Shown here in pieces: positions 40,529 to 49,201 of a stretch of 60,920 nucleotides of DNA. A model generated the notes under the pieces. The model saw nothing but the letters and a program-made list of their open reading frames with translations. It made no database searches and was not told where the DNA came from. Position 1 is the first letter of the stretch. Each line of letters begins with the position of its first letter. The stretch is from JAMXLO01 sp041487355. Lineage in GTDB: Bacteria > Pseudomonadota > Alphaproteobacteria > Acetobacterales > Acetobacteraceae. Position numbers and translations under genes: made by a program. The stretch is from assembly GCA_041487355.1 (NCBI GenBank), contig JBGPND010000006.1:1-60920 (forward strand), given 5' to 3'.

Positions 40529-42247
40529 ATGAGCCATCGCCCGACAGTCTACGGCACCCGTCACGCCGTCTCCGCCGGACACTACCTGGCGGCCTCCGCC
40601 GCGTTCTCCATCCTGGAGGCCGGTGGCAATGCGATCGACGCCGGCTGCGCCGCGGGCATCGCGCTCGGCGTGCTGCAGCCGGACTTGGTGAACGTCGCCG
40701 GCGTGGCGCCGATCATGATCCGGCTGGCCGACGGCACCGTGGAGAGCGTCGCGGGCCTCGGCTGGTGGCCAAAATCGCTGCCGGCCGATCTGTTCATGCG
40801 TGAGCACGGCGGGAAGATCCCGGACGGCGTGCTGCGTACCGTGATCCCGGCCGCGCCCGACGCCTGGATCACCGCGCTGGAACGCCACGGCACGATGCGC
40901 TTCGCCGACGTGGCCGCATCGGCAATCCGCTACGCGGCCGAGGGCTTCGCGGTCTATCCCTTGCTCGCCATCTCGATCGCCGCGCACGAGCATGAATACC
41001 GGCGCTGGCAATCCAACACCGCGATCTTCCTGCCGAACGGCCGCGTGCCGAAAGCGGGCGAGAAGTTCGTGCAGTCCGACCTCGCGCGCACGCTGCAATA
41101 CATGGCCGACCAGGACCGCGCCGCCGGACCCGACCGCAAGGCGGGGCTGAAGGCGGCGCACGATGCGTTCTACCGCGGCGACATCGCCCGCGAGATCGCC
41201 GCGTTCCAGAAGCGCGAGGGCGGCTACCTGACCATGCAGGACCTCGCCGAGTACCGCTCACGCATCGAGCCGGTGGTGCGGCGGGCCTGGCGCGGCCACG
41301 AGGTGATCACCTGCGGACCATGGTGCCAGGGACCCGCATTGCTGGAGGCGCTGGCGCTGCTGGAACAGGTCGGCATCGCCGGGGTCGCGCACAACTCGGC
41401 CACCTACCTGCACCGCATCGCCGAGTGCGTGAACCTCGCGATGGCCGACCGCGAGTATTTCTTCGGCGATCCGGCCTTCGTCGACGTGCCGATCGATCAC
41501 CTGCTGGACCCGGCGACCGTCGCGCGTCGTGCCTCGGCGGTGCGCGATGACCGCGCCTTCGGCGAGATGCCGGCGCCGCTCGACCCGACCCCCGGGTCAA
41601 GTGCCCCGGGGCAGGCCAACCTGCCGCACGCCGCCAGCAGTGCCGACCTGCCGAAGGTGGAGGCCGATACCTCGTATTGCTGCGTCGTCGACCGCTGGGG
41701 CAACGCGTTCAGCGCCACGCCCTCCGACGGCTCGGGCAATGTGCCGGTGGTGCCGGGCCTCGGCATCACGCCTTCCGGCCGCGGCTCGCAGAGCCGGCCC
41801 GATCCGCGCCATCCGGCCGGCGTGGGGCCTGGCAAGCGACCGCGGCTGACGCCCAACCCGGCGATGGTGGTGACCGACAAGGGCGGCGTGATGCCGTTCG
41901 GCACGCCGGGCGGCGATGTGCAGACGCAGGCGATGCTGCAGGTCCTGCTGAATATCTTCCAGCACGGCATGGAGGTGCAGGACGCGATCGAAGCGCCGCG
42001 TATCGCCAGCTACTCCTTCCCCTCCTCCTTCGCGCCCTTCGAGTATTTCCCGGGACGGTTGGCGATTGAGGGACGCATTGATGCGGCGACCCGGGCCGAT
42101 CTTGCCTCGCGCGGGCATGAGGTGAGGGACTGGCCGGATTGGACCTGGCTCGCCGGCTCCGTCGAGGCGATCCTGACCGACCCGGTGACCGGATTGATCG
42201 GCGCCGGGGCAGACCCACGTCGGCCGGCCTACGCGATCGCGATCTGA
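40529..42247 (+). CDS. Gamma-glutamyltransferase family protein
   Basis: A 572-residue Ntn-hydrolase of the gamma-glutamyltransferase family, which cleaves gamma-glutamyl bonds after autocleavage before a threonine. The likely nucleophile is Thr381 in EADTSYCCVVDRWGNAFSAT; the late FGTPGGDVQTQAMLQVLLNI is also a family hallmark. No signal peptide is present, so a cytoplasmic YwrD-like role is likely. An insert DPTPGSSAPGQAN (about residues 351-363), encoded by a palindromic repeat, lies just before the processing site. The ATG at 40529 has GGAGG about ten bases upstream. It may act on gamma-glutamyl peptides brought in by the preceding binding protein. Confidence 0.9.
   Translation: MSHRPTVYGTRHAVSAGHYLAASAAFSILEAGGNAIDAGCAAGIALGVLQPDLVNVAGVAPIMIRLADGTVESVAGLGWWPKSLPADLFMREHGGKIPDGVLRTVIPAAPDAWITALERHGTMRFADVAASAIRYAAEGFAVYPLLAISIAAHEHEYRRWQSNTAIFLPNGRVPKAGEKFVQSDLARTLQYMADQDRAAGPDRKAGLKAAHDAFYRGDIAREIAAFQKREGGYLTMQDLAEYRSRIEPVVRRAWRGHEVITCGPWCQGPALLEALALLEQVGIAGVAHNSATYLHRIAECVNLAMADREYFFGDPAFVDVPIDHLLDPATVARRASAVRDDRAFGEMPAPLDPTPGSSAPGQANLPHAASSADLPKVEADTSYCCVVDRWGNAFSATPSDGSGNVPVVPGLGITPSGRGSQSRPDPRHPAGVGPGKRPRLTPNPAMVVTDKGGVMPFGTPGGDVQTQAMLQVLLNIFQHGMEVQDAIEAPRIASYSFPSSFAPFEYFPGRLAIEGRIDAATRADLASRGHEVRDWPDWTWLAGSVEAILTDPVTGLIGAGADPRRPAYAIAI
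41587..41612. repeat. Palindromic unit inside the gamma-glutamyltransferase gene
   Basis: The plus strand reads ACCCCCGGGTCAAG then TGCCCCGGGGCA, whose reverse complement matches the intergenic unit at 42324-42347 (GCCCCCGGGCACTTGA then CCGGGGGC) with few changes. It is in frame and codes PTPGSSAPGQ upstream of the catalytic threonine. Confidence 0.65.
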
Positions 42248-42260
42248 AACGTTTGCGCCA

Positions 42261-42405
42261 GGCAGCAAGCAAGAATCAACGCAAAGGGCGCAGAGAAAGA
42301 TCCCTGCGCTTCGCGCGAAGCATGCCCCCGGGCACTTGACCGGGGGCGCATACGAATCGTCTTTGCGTCCTCAGTGATCTCTGCGTTGAAGCCTGTTTTC
42401 TTGCC
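42261..42405. repeat. Long intergenic hairpin R2 with nested palindrome
   Basis: Outer arms start GGCAGCAAGCAAGAATCAAC and (complement of right end) GGCAAGAAAACAGGCTTCAA, then microrepeats GGGCGCAGAGAAAGA and GCAGAGATCACTGAGGACGC. The centre holds GCTTCGCGCGAAGC followed by a palindrome GCCCCCGGGCACTTGA-CCGGGGGC at 42324-42347. It lies between the gamma-glutamyltransferase and pgi genes. Confidence 0.85.
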
Positions 42406-42456
42406 TTCTGGTCGTGCAGGCCGCGAATCCTGATCGATAGACCGCACAATCCAACA

Positions 42457-42485
42457 TTCTGCCCTGCCGATATTTGGCGTATAAT
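42457..42485 (+). promoter_or_regulatory. Putative pgi promoter giving a leaderless transcript
   Basis: A perfect -10 consensus TATAAT at 42480-42485 ends six bases before the pgi ATG at 42492. A weak -35 like TTCTGC lies at 42457-42462, spaced 17 bp. Transcription would start at or next to the A of the ATG, so the mRNA would have no leader. The local sequence is unusually AT-rich for this window. Confidence 0.5.
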
Positions 42486-42491
42486 ATTTAT

Positions 42492-44156
42492 ATGAATCGG
42501 CTCGAATCCCGCCATGCCGCCTTCGCTCGCCTGGCCGCATTGGCGGCGCGGCCGGATGGACGGCGGATCACGCCCTTGTTCGCCGCCGACCCAGAGCGCG
42601 CGCGCAAGTTCAGCGGGAGCCTCGACGACCTCACGCTCGACTTCTCCAAATCCGCGATCGACGCCGCGGTGCTCGAAGCGCTGTTCGCCCTCGCCGAGGC
42701 CGCGGACCTGGACGGCTTCCGCCGCCGGCTGTTCGCCGGCGAGATGGTGAACGTCACCGAACACCGCGCGGCGATGCACATGGCGCTGCGCTCGCCGCCG
42801 GACGCCGGCCTGCAAGCCGCACTGCGCGGCGGCATCGACGACGCTTCGAAGCTCGCCGCCGCGGAACGCGACCGCATGCGCAGCTTTGTCGCCGCCGTGC
42901 ACGATGGCAGCAAGCGCGGCGCGACCGGCGAGCGCTTCACCGCGGTGGTGAATATCGGCATCGGCGGCTCGGATCTCGGTCCGCGCGTCGCCGCCGAGGC
43001 GCTCACCACCGGCCGTGACGATGTCCGTATGGACGCGCGGTTCCTGTCCAATGTGGACGGCCACGGCTTCCTGGCGGCGATCCCGGGGCTCGATCCGGCG
43101 CGCACCCTGTTCCTGGTCGCCTCCAAGACCTTCACCACGCTGGAGACGCAGACCAACGCCAGGGCGGCGCGCGCATGGCTCGCCGGCCGGCTGGGCGAGG
43201 CTGCGGTCGGCAGGCATTTCGCGGCACTTTCCACCAACCTCAAGGCGGTCGCCGAGTTCGGCATCCCGCTCGAGCATACATTCGGCTTCCGCGACTGGGT
43301 GGGCGGGCGCTATTCGCTCTGGTCGCCGGTCGGCCTGGTGATCGCGCTGGCCGCCGGCTGGGAGAAATTCCAGGCGATGCTCGACGGCGCCTGGGCGATG
43401 GACTGCCATTTCCGCGACGCGCCGTTGCACCAGAACCTGCCGGTACTGCTCGGCCTCGTCGGCGTGTGGCACGTGAACGCGCTTGGCTGCGCCACGCACT
43501 GCGTTCTCGCCTATGATGACAGGCTGCGGCGCCTGCCGGCGCATCTGCAGCAGCTGGAGATGGAGAGCAACGGCAAGCACGTGACGCTCTCCGGTGACCC
43601 CACCGGCTACGACACCTGTCCGATCCTGTTCGGCGAGCCGGGCACCAACGCGCAGCACAGCTTCATGCAGCTCGTGCACCAGGGCACGCGCGTGGTGCCG
43701 GTGGATTTCATCCTGGCCGCCAATCCCGACCACGACCGCGCGGAGGCGCACCGCGCCCTGGCCGCCAACGCGTTCGCCCAGGCCGAGGCGCTGCTGTGCG
43801 GGCGGTCCGAGGCAGAGATCCGCGCCGAGATGGCGGCGAAGGGCGCGAGCCAGGCGGAAATCGACGCGGTCGCACCGCATCGTGTCTGCGCCGGCGAGCG
43901 GCCGTCGAATACCATTCTGTTCAGCCGTCTCGACGCCTTCAGCCTCGGCCGGCTGATCGCCCTCTACGAGCACAAGATCGCGGTGCAAGGCTGCCTGTGG
44001 GACATCGACAGCTTCGACCAATGGGGCGTCGAGCTGGGCAAGGAACTGGCGGGAGGCATCCTGCCCGAACTCGACCCCGGCGTGGTGCCGGGCGCGCATG
44101 ACAGCTCCACAACCGGGCTGATCGCGCAGTTCCGGGCACTGCGTGAGGAGACGTGA
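42492..44156 (+). CDS. pgi: Glucose-6-phosphate isomerase
   Basis: A 554-residue enzyme converting glucose-6-phosphate and fructose-6-phosphate in glycolysis/gluconeogenesis. Conserved segments include VVNIGIGGSDLGPRVAAEAL, VASKTFTTLETQTNA, FGFRDWVGGRYSLWSPVGL and, near the end, FDQWGVELGKELA with the active-site Lys. Length fits the long bacterial form. ATG at 42492 lacks a ribosome site but is preceded closely by TATAAT, suggesting leaderless translation; a TTG at 42474 in frame is an alternative that would sit within the promoter. Confidence 0.95.
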   Translation: MNRLESRHAAFARLAALAARPDGRRITPLFAADPERARKFSGSLDDLTLDFSKSAIDAAVLEALFALAEAADLDGFRRRLFAGEMVNVTEHRAAMHMALRSPPDAGLQAALRGGIDDASKLAAAERDRMRSFVAAVHDGSKRGATGERFTAVVNIGIGGSDLGPRVAAEALTTGRDDVRMDARFLSNVDGHGFLAAIPGLDPARTLFLVASKTFTTLETQTNARAARAWLAGRLGEAAVGRHFAALSTNLKAVAEFGIPLEHTFGFRDWVGGRYSLWSPVGLVIALAAGWEKFQAMLDGAWAMDCHFRDAPLHQNLPVLLGLVGVWHVNALGCATHCVLAYDDRLRRLPAHLQQLEMESNGKHVTLSGDPTGYDTCPILFGEPGTNAQHSFMQLVHQGTRVVPVDFILAANPDHDRAEAHRALAANAFAQAEALLCGRSEAEIRAEMAAKGASQAEIDAVAPHRVCAGERPSNTILFSRLDAFSLGRLIALYEHKIAVQGCLWDIDSFDQWGVELGKELAGGILPELDPGVVPGAHDSSTTGLIAQFRALREET

Positions 44157-44201
44157 TGATGCGATCGCGCGACCCGAGGCAAAGAGAACGCACTTGGCTT
44201 G

Positions 44202-44321
44202 AAGCAAGATTCAACACAGAGGGCGCAGAGAACGCAGAGCGCGCAGAGAAGGATTTGGTGCGCTACGCGCAAGCTGAATCTTCCTCTGTGATCTCTGCGC
44301 CCTCTGTGTTGAATCTTGCTT
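44202..44321. repeat. Long intergenic hairpin R3 with perfect 30-bp arms
   Basis: Left arm 44202-44231 and right arm 44292-44321 are exact complements over 30 bp. They begin AAGCAAGATTCAACACAGAG and go on GGCGCAGAGA. The 60-bp interior has further CGCAGAG microrepeats and a small palindrome TGCGC-tac-GCGCA. It fills the gap between pgi and mutL. Confidence 0.93.
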
Positions 44322-44343
44322 GCTTGCCGCCCGGACAAGACTG

Positions 44344-46074
44344 ATGGCACAGATCCGCATCCTGCCTGCGCACACGGTCAATCGCATCGCAGCAGGCGAG
44401 GTGATCGAGCGCCCCGCCGCTGCGGTGAAGGAGCTGGTGGAGAATGCGCTGGACGCCGGCGCCACGCGCATCGCCGTGGCACTGGATGGCGGCGGCATCG
44501 ACCGCATCGAGGTGACCGACGACGGAAGCGGCATGGACGCGGCCTCGCTGGCGCTCTCGGTGCTGCGCCACGCCACCTCGAAGCTGCTCGACGATGATCT
44601 CGTGCGCATCGCCACGCTTGGCTTCCGCGGCGAGGCGCTGCCCTCGATCGGCGCGGCGGCGCGCCTCGCCATCACATCGCGCCCGCGCGACGCGGCGCAC
44701 GCCTCGGAAGTTCGCGTCGAGGGCGGCGAGGTCTCCGAAGTCGCCCCCGCCGCGGGAGCGCCGGGTACGCGCGTGGTGGTGCGGGACCTGTTCTTCGCCA
44801 CGCCGGCGCGACGCAAATTCCTCAAGCATCCGCGCACCGAGGCAGATCACGCTGAGGCGGCGATCCGCCGCCTGGCTCTGGCCGCACCGTCCGTCGCCTT
44901 CCGGCTGGAAAGCGACGGGCGCATCGCGTTCGACCTGCCGGCGCAGGAGCGGTCGGCGCGGGTGGCGGCGTTGTTCGGAACCGAGGCAGCGGAGGCGATG
45001 GTCGAGGTGGCCGGCGAGCGCGGTGCGTTGCGCATCGCCGGCTACGCCTGCTCGCCCGCGGTGACCCGGGCCACCGGAGCGGCGCAGGCGCTGACGGTGA
45101 ACGGCAGGCCGGTGGCCGACCCGGTGCTGAAGGGTGCGGTGCGCGTCGCCTATCGCGCCGTGATCGCCGCGGGCCGCCATCCTATCGTCGCACTCTGGCT
45201 CGACCTGCCGCCGGAAGAGCTGGACGTCAACGTGCATCCCGCCAAGACCGAGTTGCGCTTCCGCGACGTCGGCGCGGTGCGTTCCCTGGTGATCGGCAGC
45301 CTTCAGCGCGCTCTCGCGGGTGGCGCCGGCACGTCGCTGCCGGGACCGCGCCCCGTGCTGCATCTGGTGCATTCGCGCCCGTCGCCGGTGCCGTACCGAT
45401 CTGTCCCCCTGCCTGGCATGGCGGAGGCGCCGCTGGCCTTCGGTGCCGCGCCGGCGGCACGCATGCTGCCCGCGGCCGAACCGCGCCCCGAGCATCCGCT
45501 GGGCGCGCCGGTGGCACAGGTGCTCGACACCTACGTGATCGCAGTCGCCGGCGACGGCTCGCTCGTCCTGGTGGATCAGCACGCAGCGCATGAGCGGCTC
45601 ACGCACGAGGCTCTGCGCGAGCAGATGCTCGATGGCGGCGTGCGGTCGCAGCCGCTGCTGCTGCCGGCGGTGGTCGACATGCCGCCGGCCGATGCATCGC
45701 GATTGCTGGCGCGCGGCCCCGAACTGGCGCGTCTCGGTCTGGAGATCGAGGCGTTCGGTCCCGGTGCGGTGCTGGTGCGCGCTCTGCCCGCCGCACTCGG
45801 CTCGCCCGAGCCGGGTCCTCTGCTGCGCGACCTTGCCGACGAGCTGGAAGAGCTCGATGAGACAACAGCGCTTGCCGCCCGGCTCGATGCGGTGATCGCG
45901 AGGCTTGCCTGTCACGGCTCGATCCGCGCCGGTCGCCGGCTGAATGCGGCCGAGATGGATGCCCTGCTGCGTCAGATGGAAGCCACGCCACGCGCCGCCA
46001 CGTGCAGCCATGGGAGACCCACCTTCCTCAAGCTGAGCAAGGCCGAGATCGAGAAGCTGTTCGGGCGGCGGTAG
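44344..46074 (+). CDS. mutL: DNA mismatch repair protein MutL
   Basis: A 576-residue GHKL ATPase that links MutS mismatch recognition to strand removal. ATPase motifs: ELVENALDAGATRIAV (motif I), VTDDGSGMD (II) and LGFRGEALPSIGA (III). The C-terminal domain contains VDQHAAHERLTHEALREQML and ends with CSHGRPTFLKLSKAEIEKLF. A Pro/Ala-rich linker near residues 330-375 separates the two. The QHAAHERL stretch is kept, while a DQHA(x)2E(x)4E endonuclease motif is approximated (DQHAAHERLTHE). The ATG at 44344 starts 22 bp after the hairpin R3. Confidence 0.95.
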   Translation: MAQIRILPAHTVNRIAAGEVIERPAAAVKELVENALDAGATRIAVALDGGGIDRIEVTDDGSGMDAASLALSVLRHATSKLLDDDLVRIATLGFRGEALPSIGAAARLAITSRPRDAAHASEVRVEGGEVSEVAPAAGAPGTRVVVRDLFFATPARRKFLKHPRTEADHAEAAIRRLALAAPSVAFRLESDGRIAFDLPAQERSARVAALFGTEAAEAMVEVAGERGALRIAGYACSPAVTRATGAAQALTVNGRPVADPVLKGAVRVAYRAVIAAGRHPIVALWLDLPPEELDVNVHPAKTELRFRDVGAVRSLVIGSLQRALAGGAGTSLPGPRPVLHLVHSRPSPVPYRSVPLPGMAEAPLAFGAAPAARMLPAAEPRPEHPLGAPVAQVLDTYVIAVAGDGSLVLVDQHAAHERLTHEALREQMLDGGVRSQPLLLPAVVDMPPADASRLLARGPELARLGLEIEAFGPGAVLVRALPAALGSPEPGPLLRDLADELEELDETTALAARLDAVIARLACHGSIRAGRRLNAAEMDALLRQMEATPRAATCSHGRPTFLKLSKAEIEKLFGRR

Positions 46075-46200
46075 AAGAAGGAAGATTCACCACAAAGACA
46101 CGAAGACACGAAGCGAGGAATCGATGCGCTTCGCGCGGAGCGCCATTCCGCGCTTCTTCGTGTCTCTGTGTCTCTGTGTCTTTGTGGTGAACCTTTCTTC
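46075..46200. repeat. Long intergenic hairpin R4 between convergent genes
   Basis: The left arm GAAGAAGGAAGATTCACCAC (46075) and complement of the right end GAAGAAAGGTTCACCACAAA (46200) continue through 8-bp periodic ACAAAGAC/ACGAAGAC units, with centre GCGCTTCGCGCGGAGCGC. It spans exactly the space between the mutL stop and the dctP stop, so it may serve as a two-way transcription terminator. Confidence 0.9.
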
Positions 46201-47209
46201 ATCCCAGCTTGCCCGCATATTTCTCCAGAATTTCCCACGGCTCGTCGCCGAGCTTGGCGCGCCACTCCTTGTAGAACCCGCCGGCTTTCAGGCCATCGCG
46301 GAAGCTCTGCGTCTCGGCGGTGTTGAACACCAGCCCTGCCTTTTCGAGATCCGCCTGCACCGACCTGTCGCCCTTGGCGATGTCGTCGCGCTCACGCAAC
46401 GCCGCCGCATTGAGATTGCGGGCGACGATCTCCTTGAGATCATCCGGCAGGCGTTTCCACGCAGCGGCATTGCAGCAGGCCCAATGGCCGTCCCAGACAT
46501 GGTTGGTGAGCGAGCAGTACTTCTGCACCTCGTAGAGCTTCGTCACCTTGATCAGCGTCAGCGGGTTCTCCTGCGCATCGGCGATATGTGTCTGCAGCGC
46601 CGAGTAGACCTCGGTGAACTGCATCGACAACGGCGCCGCCTTCAGGGTCTTGAACAGGGTCACCAGGCTCGGCGCGACGGGGACGCGAATCTTCAACCCC
46701 ACCAGATCGTCTGCGCTCTTGATCGGCTTGGTGCTCGTGGTGATCTGGCGGAAGCCGAGGTCCCACATCTGGTCCATCGCCACCAGCCCCGCCTTCGCGG
46801 CGATCTGCGCACGGATATACTTGCCGAGATCGCCGTCCATAGCCGGCCACACCTTCGAATAGTCCGACCAGGCGAACCCGAGTGCGCTGATCGCCGTCAC
46901 CGGCAGGATGGAGGCGAGAATCTGTCCGGTCGGCTGGCAGAATTCGATCGCGCCGGCACGCGCCTGCGACAGCAGGTCGTTGTCGCCGCCAAGCTGCGCG
47001 TCGGGGAACACCTGCAGCTCCATGCGGCCCTGCGAGTCCTTGCCGATCTGCTCGGCCGCCTCGGCAAGGCGGATATGGAACGGGAATGTCAGCGGCGCGG
47101 TGTGGGCGAACTTCCACGAGAATTCCGCGGCTTTCGCGTGGCGCAGCAGTGATGGTGCGGCCAGCGCAGCGGCGGCTCCGCCGATCAGCATCCGCCTTGT
47201 GGTCTTCAT
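46199..47209 (-). CDS. TRAP transporter solute-binding protein (DctP family)
   Basis: A 336-residue periplasmic binding protein with an N-terminal twin-arginine signal (MKTTRRMLIGGAAAALAAPS). The mature part has the DctP pattern: FAHTAPLTFPFHIRLAEAAE, FPDAQLGGDNDLLSQARAGA, and the substrate Arg in GLKIRVPVAPSL. Family ligands are C4-dicarboxylates, keto acids, sialic or aromatic acids; the one here is unknown. It follows the fused permease gene by 36 bp on the same strand, so permease-first order. Its 3' end reaches the hairpin R4. Confidence 0.93.
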   Translation of the reverse strand: MKTTRRMLIGGAAAALAAPSLLRHAKAAEFSWKFAHTAPLTFPFHIRLAEAAEQIGKDSQGRMELQVFPDAQLGGDNDLLSQARAGAIEFCQPTGQILASILPVTAISALGFAWSDYSKVWPAMDGDLGKYIRAQIAAKAGLVAMDQMWDLGFRQITTSTKPIKSADDLVGLKIRVPVAPSLVTLFKTLKAAPLSMQFTEVYSALQTHIADAQENPLTLIKVTKLYEVQKYCSLTNHVWDGHWACCNAAAWKRLPDDLKEIVARNLNAAALRERDDIAKGDRSVQADLEKAGLVFNTAETQSFRDGLKAGGFYKEWRAKLGDEPWEILEKYAGKLG

Positions 47210-47245
47210 GGTGCGTTTCCTTCCGGTTGTTGATTGCGGGCTGCC

Positions 47246-49108
47246 TCACAGGAAGCCGATGGAGATCCAGGGTACCGCGGCGACGATCACGATGCCAACC
47301 ATCAGTGCTGCGAGATAGCGCCAGATGTGGCGCATGCCGTCATCGGGATTGCAGCGCCCGATCGCGCAGGCGACGTAGTAGCCGACACCGAATGGCGGTG
47401 CGAACAGCCCCACGCCCATGGCGAGGATCGCCACCATCGCATAGTGCACCTCGTGGATGCCGACCTGGCGCGCGATCGGAAACAGCAGCGGGCCGAACAG
47501 CACGATGACGGGAATGCCTTCCAGCACGCTGCCGAGCACCACGAACAGCGCGATCGAGATCGCCATGAACGATACGGCGCCGCCGGGCATCACCGCGATC
47601 CATCCGGCAACGACGCGCGAGAAGCCCGAGCTGGTGATTGCCCAGGCCATGCCGGTGGCGGCGCCGACGATGAGCAGGATCGCCCCGGTGAGCGAAGCGG
47701 TCTGCACCAGCATCGGCAGCAGGCGAGAGAGATCGAATCTGCGGTAGATCAGCAAACCGGCCAGCACCGAATAGACGATGCCGATGGTGGAGACCTCGGT
47801 TGCCGTCGCGACGCCGCCCACCACGGCGCCGCGGATCAGGAACGGCAAAGCCAGTGCGGGTATCGCGATCAGGAAGCTCCAGCCGATCTCGCGCACGCTG
47901 GCGCGCGGTGGGACGGCGCGGTCCTCCTTGCGGGCGCGATAGCCGACCACCGCGCAGAGGATCAGGCCCACCACCAGCCCTGGCAGCAGCCCGCCGGTGA
48001 ACAGCGCGGCGATCGAGATGCTGGTGACCGAGCCGATGGTGATCAGGATCAGGCTCGGCGGGATCGTTTCGGTCTGCGCCCCTGTCGCCGCCAGCAGCGC
48101 CACCAGATCGCCGCGCGTCGCGCCGCGCTGCTCCATCTCGGGGAACAGCACGGGCGCGACGGCGGCCATGTCGGCGGCCTTCGAGCCGGAAATGCCGGAC
48201 ACCAGATACATCGCGCCGATCAGCACAAAGGACAGCCCGCCGCGCACATGGCCGAGCAGGTTCGCGAGGAAGCGCACCATCACCTGGGCCATGCCGGTCA
48301 TCTCGATCAGCAGGCCGAGGAAGACGAACAGCGGCACCGACAGCAGCACCGGATGCGACATGCCGGAATCCATCCGCGCCACCAGCACCGAGATCGGCAC
48401 GTGCGTGGCGAAGGCGAGATAGCCGAGCGTCGCCAGACCGAACGAGAAGGCGATCGGGATGCCGGCGAACACGGTGAGCGAGACGACGCCCAGGAAGAAG
48501 ATTATCAGGTTGCCGCGGCCCAGCGTGAGCAGGGTAGGCTGCAGCAGCAACAGCGCACCCACGATGGCGGCGACAAGCGCCAGTGCCAGCAGGGTCGCCC
48601 ATCCCGGCTGGGCGAGGATGCGCAGCAGGATCGTCAGCCCCAGCAGCGCGACGCCGACCGGCATCGCCGCGGCGCGCCAGCTCATCGAGATCTCGAGCGA
48701 CATGATGCTGACGATCGACTCGTTCGCGGCGTAGTCGAACGCCGGCAGCAATATCGCGCCGAGGAATGCCAGCGCGGCGGCGAGCGAGACCAGATCGAAG
48801 AAATACCCGACCCCGTGCGAACCGGTGTTGACCAGCGCCGTCATGCGCATGTGCTCGCCGCGGCGCAGCGCCAGCACCGTCCCAAGCATGGCCAGCCACA
48901 GGAACAGCAACGAGGCGAGTTCGTCCGACCAGATCAGCGGATGGTGGAATGCGTAGCGCGCGACGATGCCGACGAACAGGATGGCGATCTCGGCGGTCAC
49001 CAGCAGGGCGGTGCCGACTTCCAGCGCGAATCCGAAGGCGCGGTCCAGCCGCGAAGCCATGTCGCCCGCGAAACCGTTCGCCACCGCAAGACGATCGCTC
49101 GCCGACAT
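47246..49108 (-). CDS. TRAP transporter fused permease (DctQM)
   Basis: A 620-residue inner-membrane protein with about 16 helices. Residues 1-190 correspond to the small DctQ subunit (VARYAFHHPLIWSDELASLL followed by FLWLAMLGTVLALRRGEHMR) and the rest to the large DctM subunit (GIPIAFSFGLATLGYLAFAT, GISGSKAADMAAVAPVLFPE and TGAQTETIPPSLILITIGS). It works with the DctP protein encoded next to import a carboxylate with sodium ions. A fused DctQM is an established variant. Confidence 0.93.
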   Translation of the reverse strand: MSASDRLAVANGFAGDMASRLDRAFGFALEVGTALLVTAEIAILFVGIVARYAFHHPLIWSDELASLLFLWLAMLGTVLALRRGEHMRMTALVNTGSHGVGYFFDLVSLAAALAFLGAILLPAFDYAANESIVSIMSLEISMSWRAAAMPVGVALLGLTILLRILAQPGWATLLALALVAAIVGALLLLQPTLLTLGRGNLIIFFLGVVSLTVFAGIPIAFSFGLATLGYLAFATHVPISVLVARMDSGMSHPVLLSVPLFVFLGLLIEMTGMAQVMVRFLANLLGHVRGGLSFVLIGAMYLVSGISGSKAADMAAVAPVLFPEMEQRGATRGDLVALLAATGAQTETIPPSLILITIGSVTSISIAALFTGGLLPGLVVGLILCAVVGYRARKEDRAVPPRASVREIGWSFLIAIPALALPFLIRGAVVGGVATATEVSTIGIVYSVLAGLLIYRRFDLSRLLPMLVQTASLTGAILLIVGAATGMAWAITSSGFSRVVAGWIAVMPGGAVSFMAISIALFVVLGSVLEGIPVIVLFGPLLFPIARQVGIHEVHYAMVAILAMGVGLFAPPFGVGYYVACAIGRCNPDDGMRHIWRYLAALMVGIVIVAAVPWISIGFL

Positions 49109-49201
49109 GTCGGGCTCGCTTTCCTGCAGGATGTTGTCGATGAGCGCCCATCATACCGACGCGTCGTACGATCGGCGAATCAGCGGGGTCGGGCCGACGT
49201 C

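Noticed and set aside
44221..44260. Short periodic repeats (CGCAGAG units) as a small CRISPR array
   Set aside because: Units are 7-10 bp with no spacers, and they lie within the arms of a hairpin; no cas genes are present.
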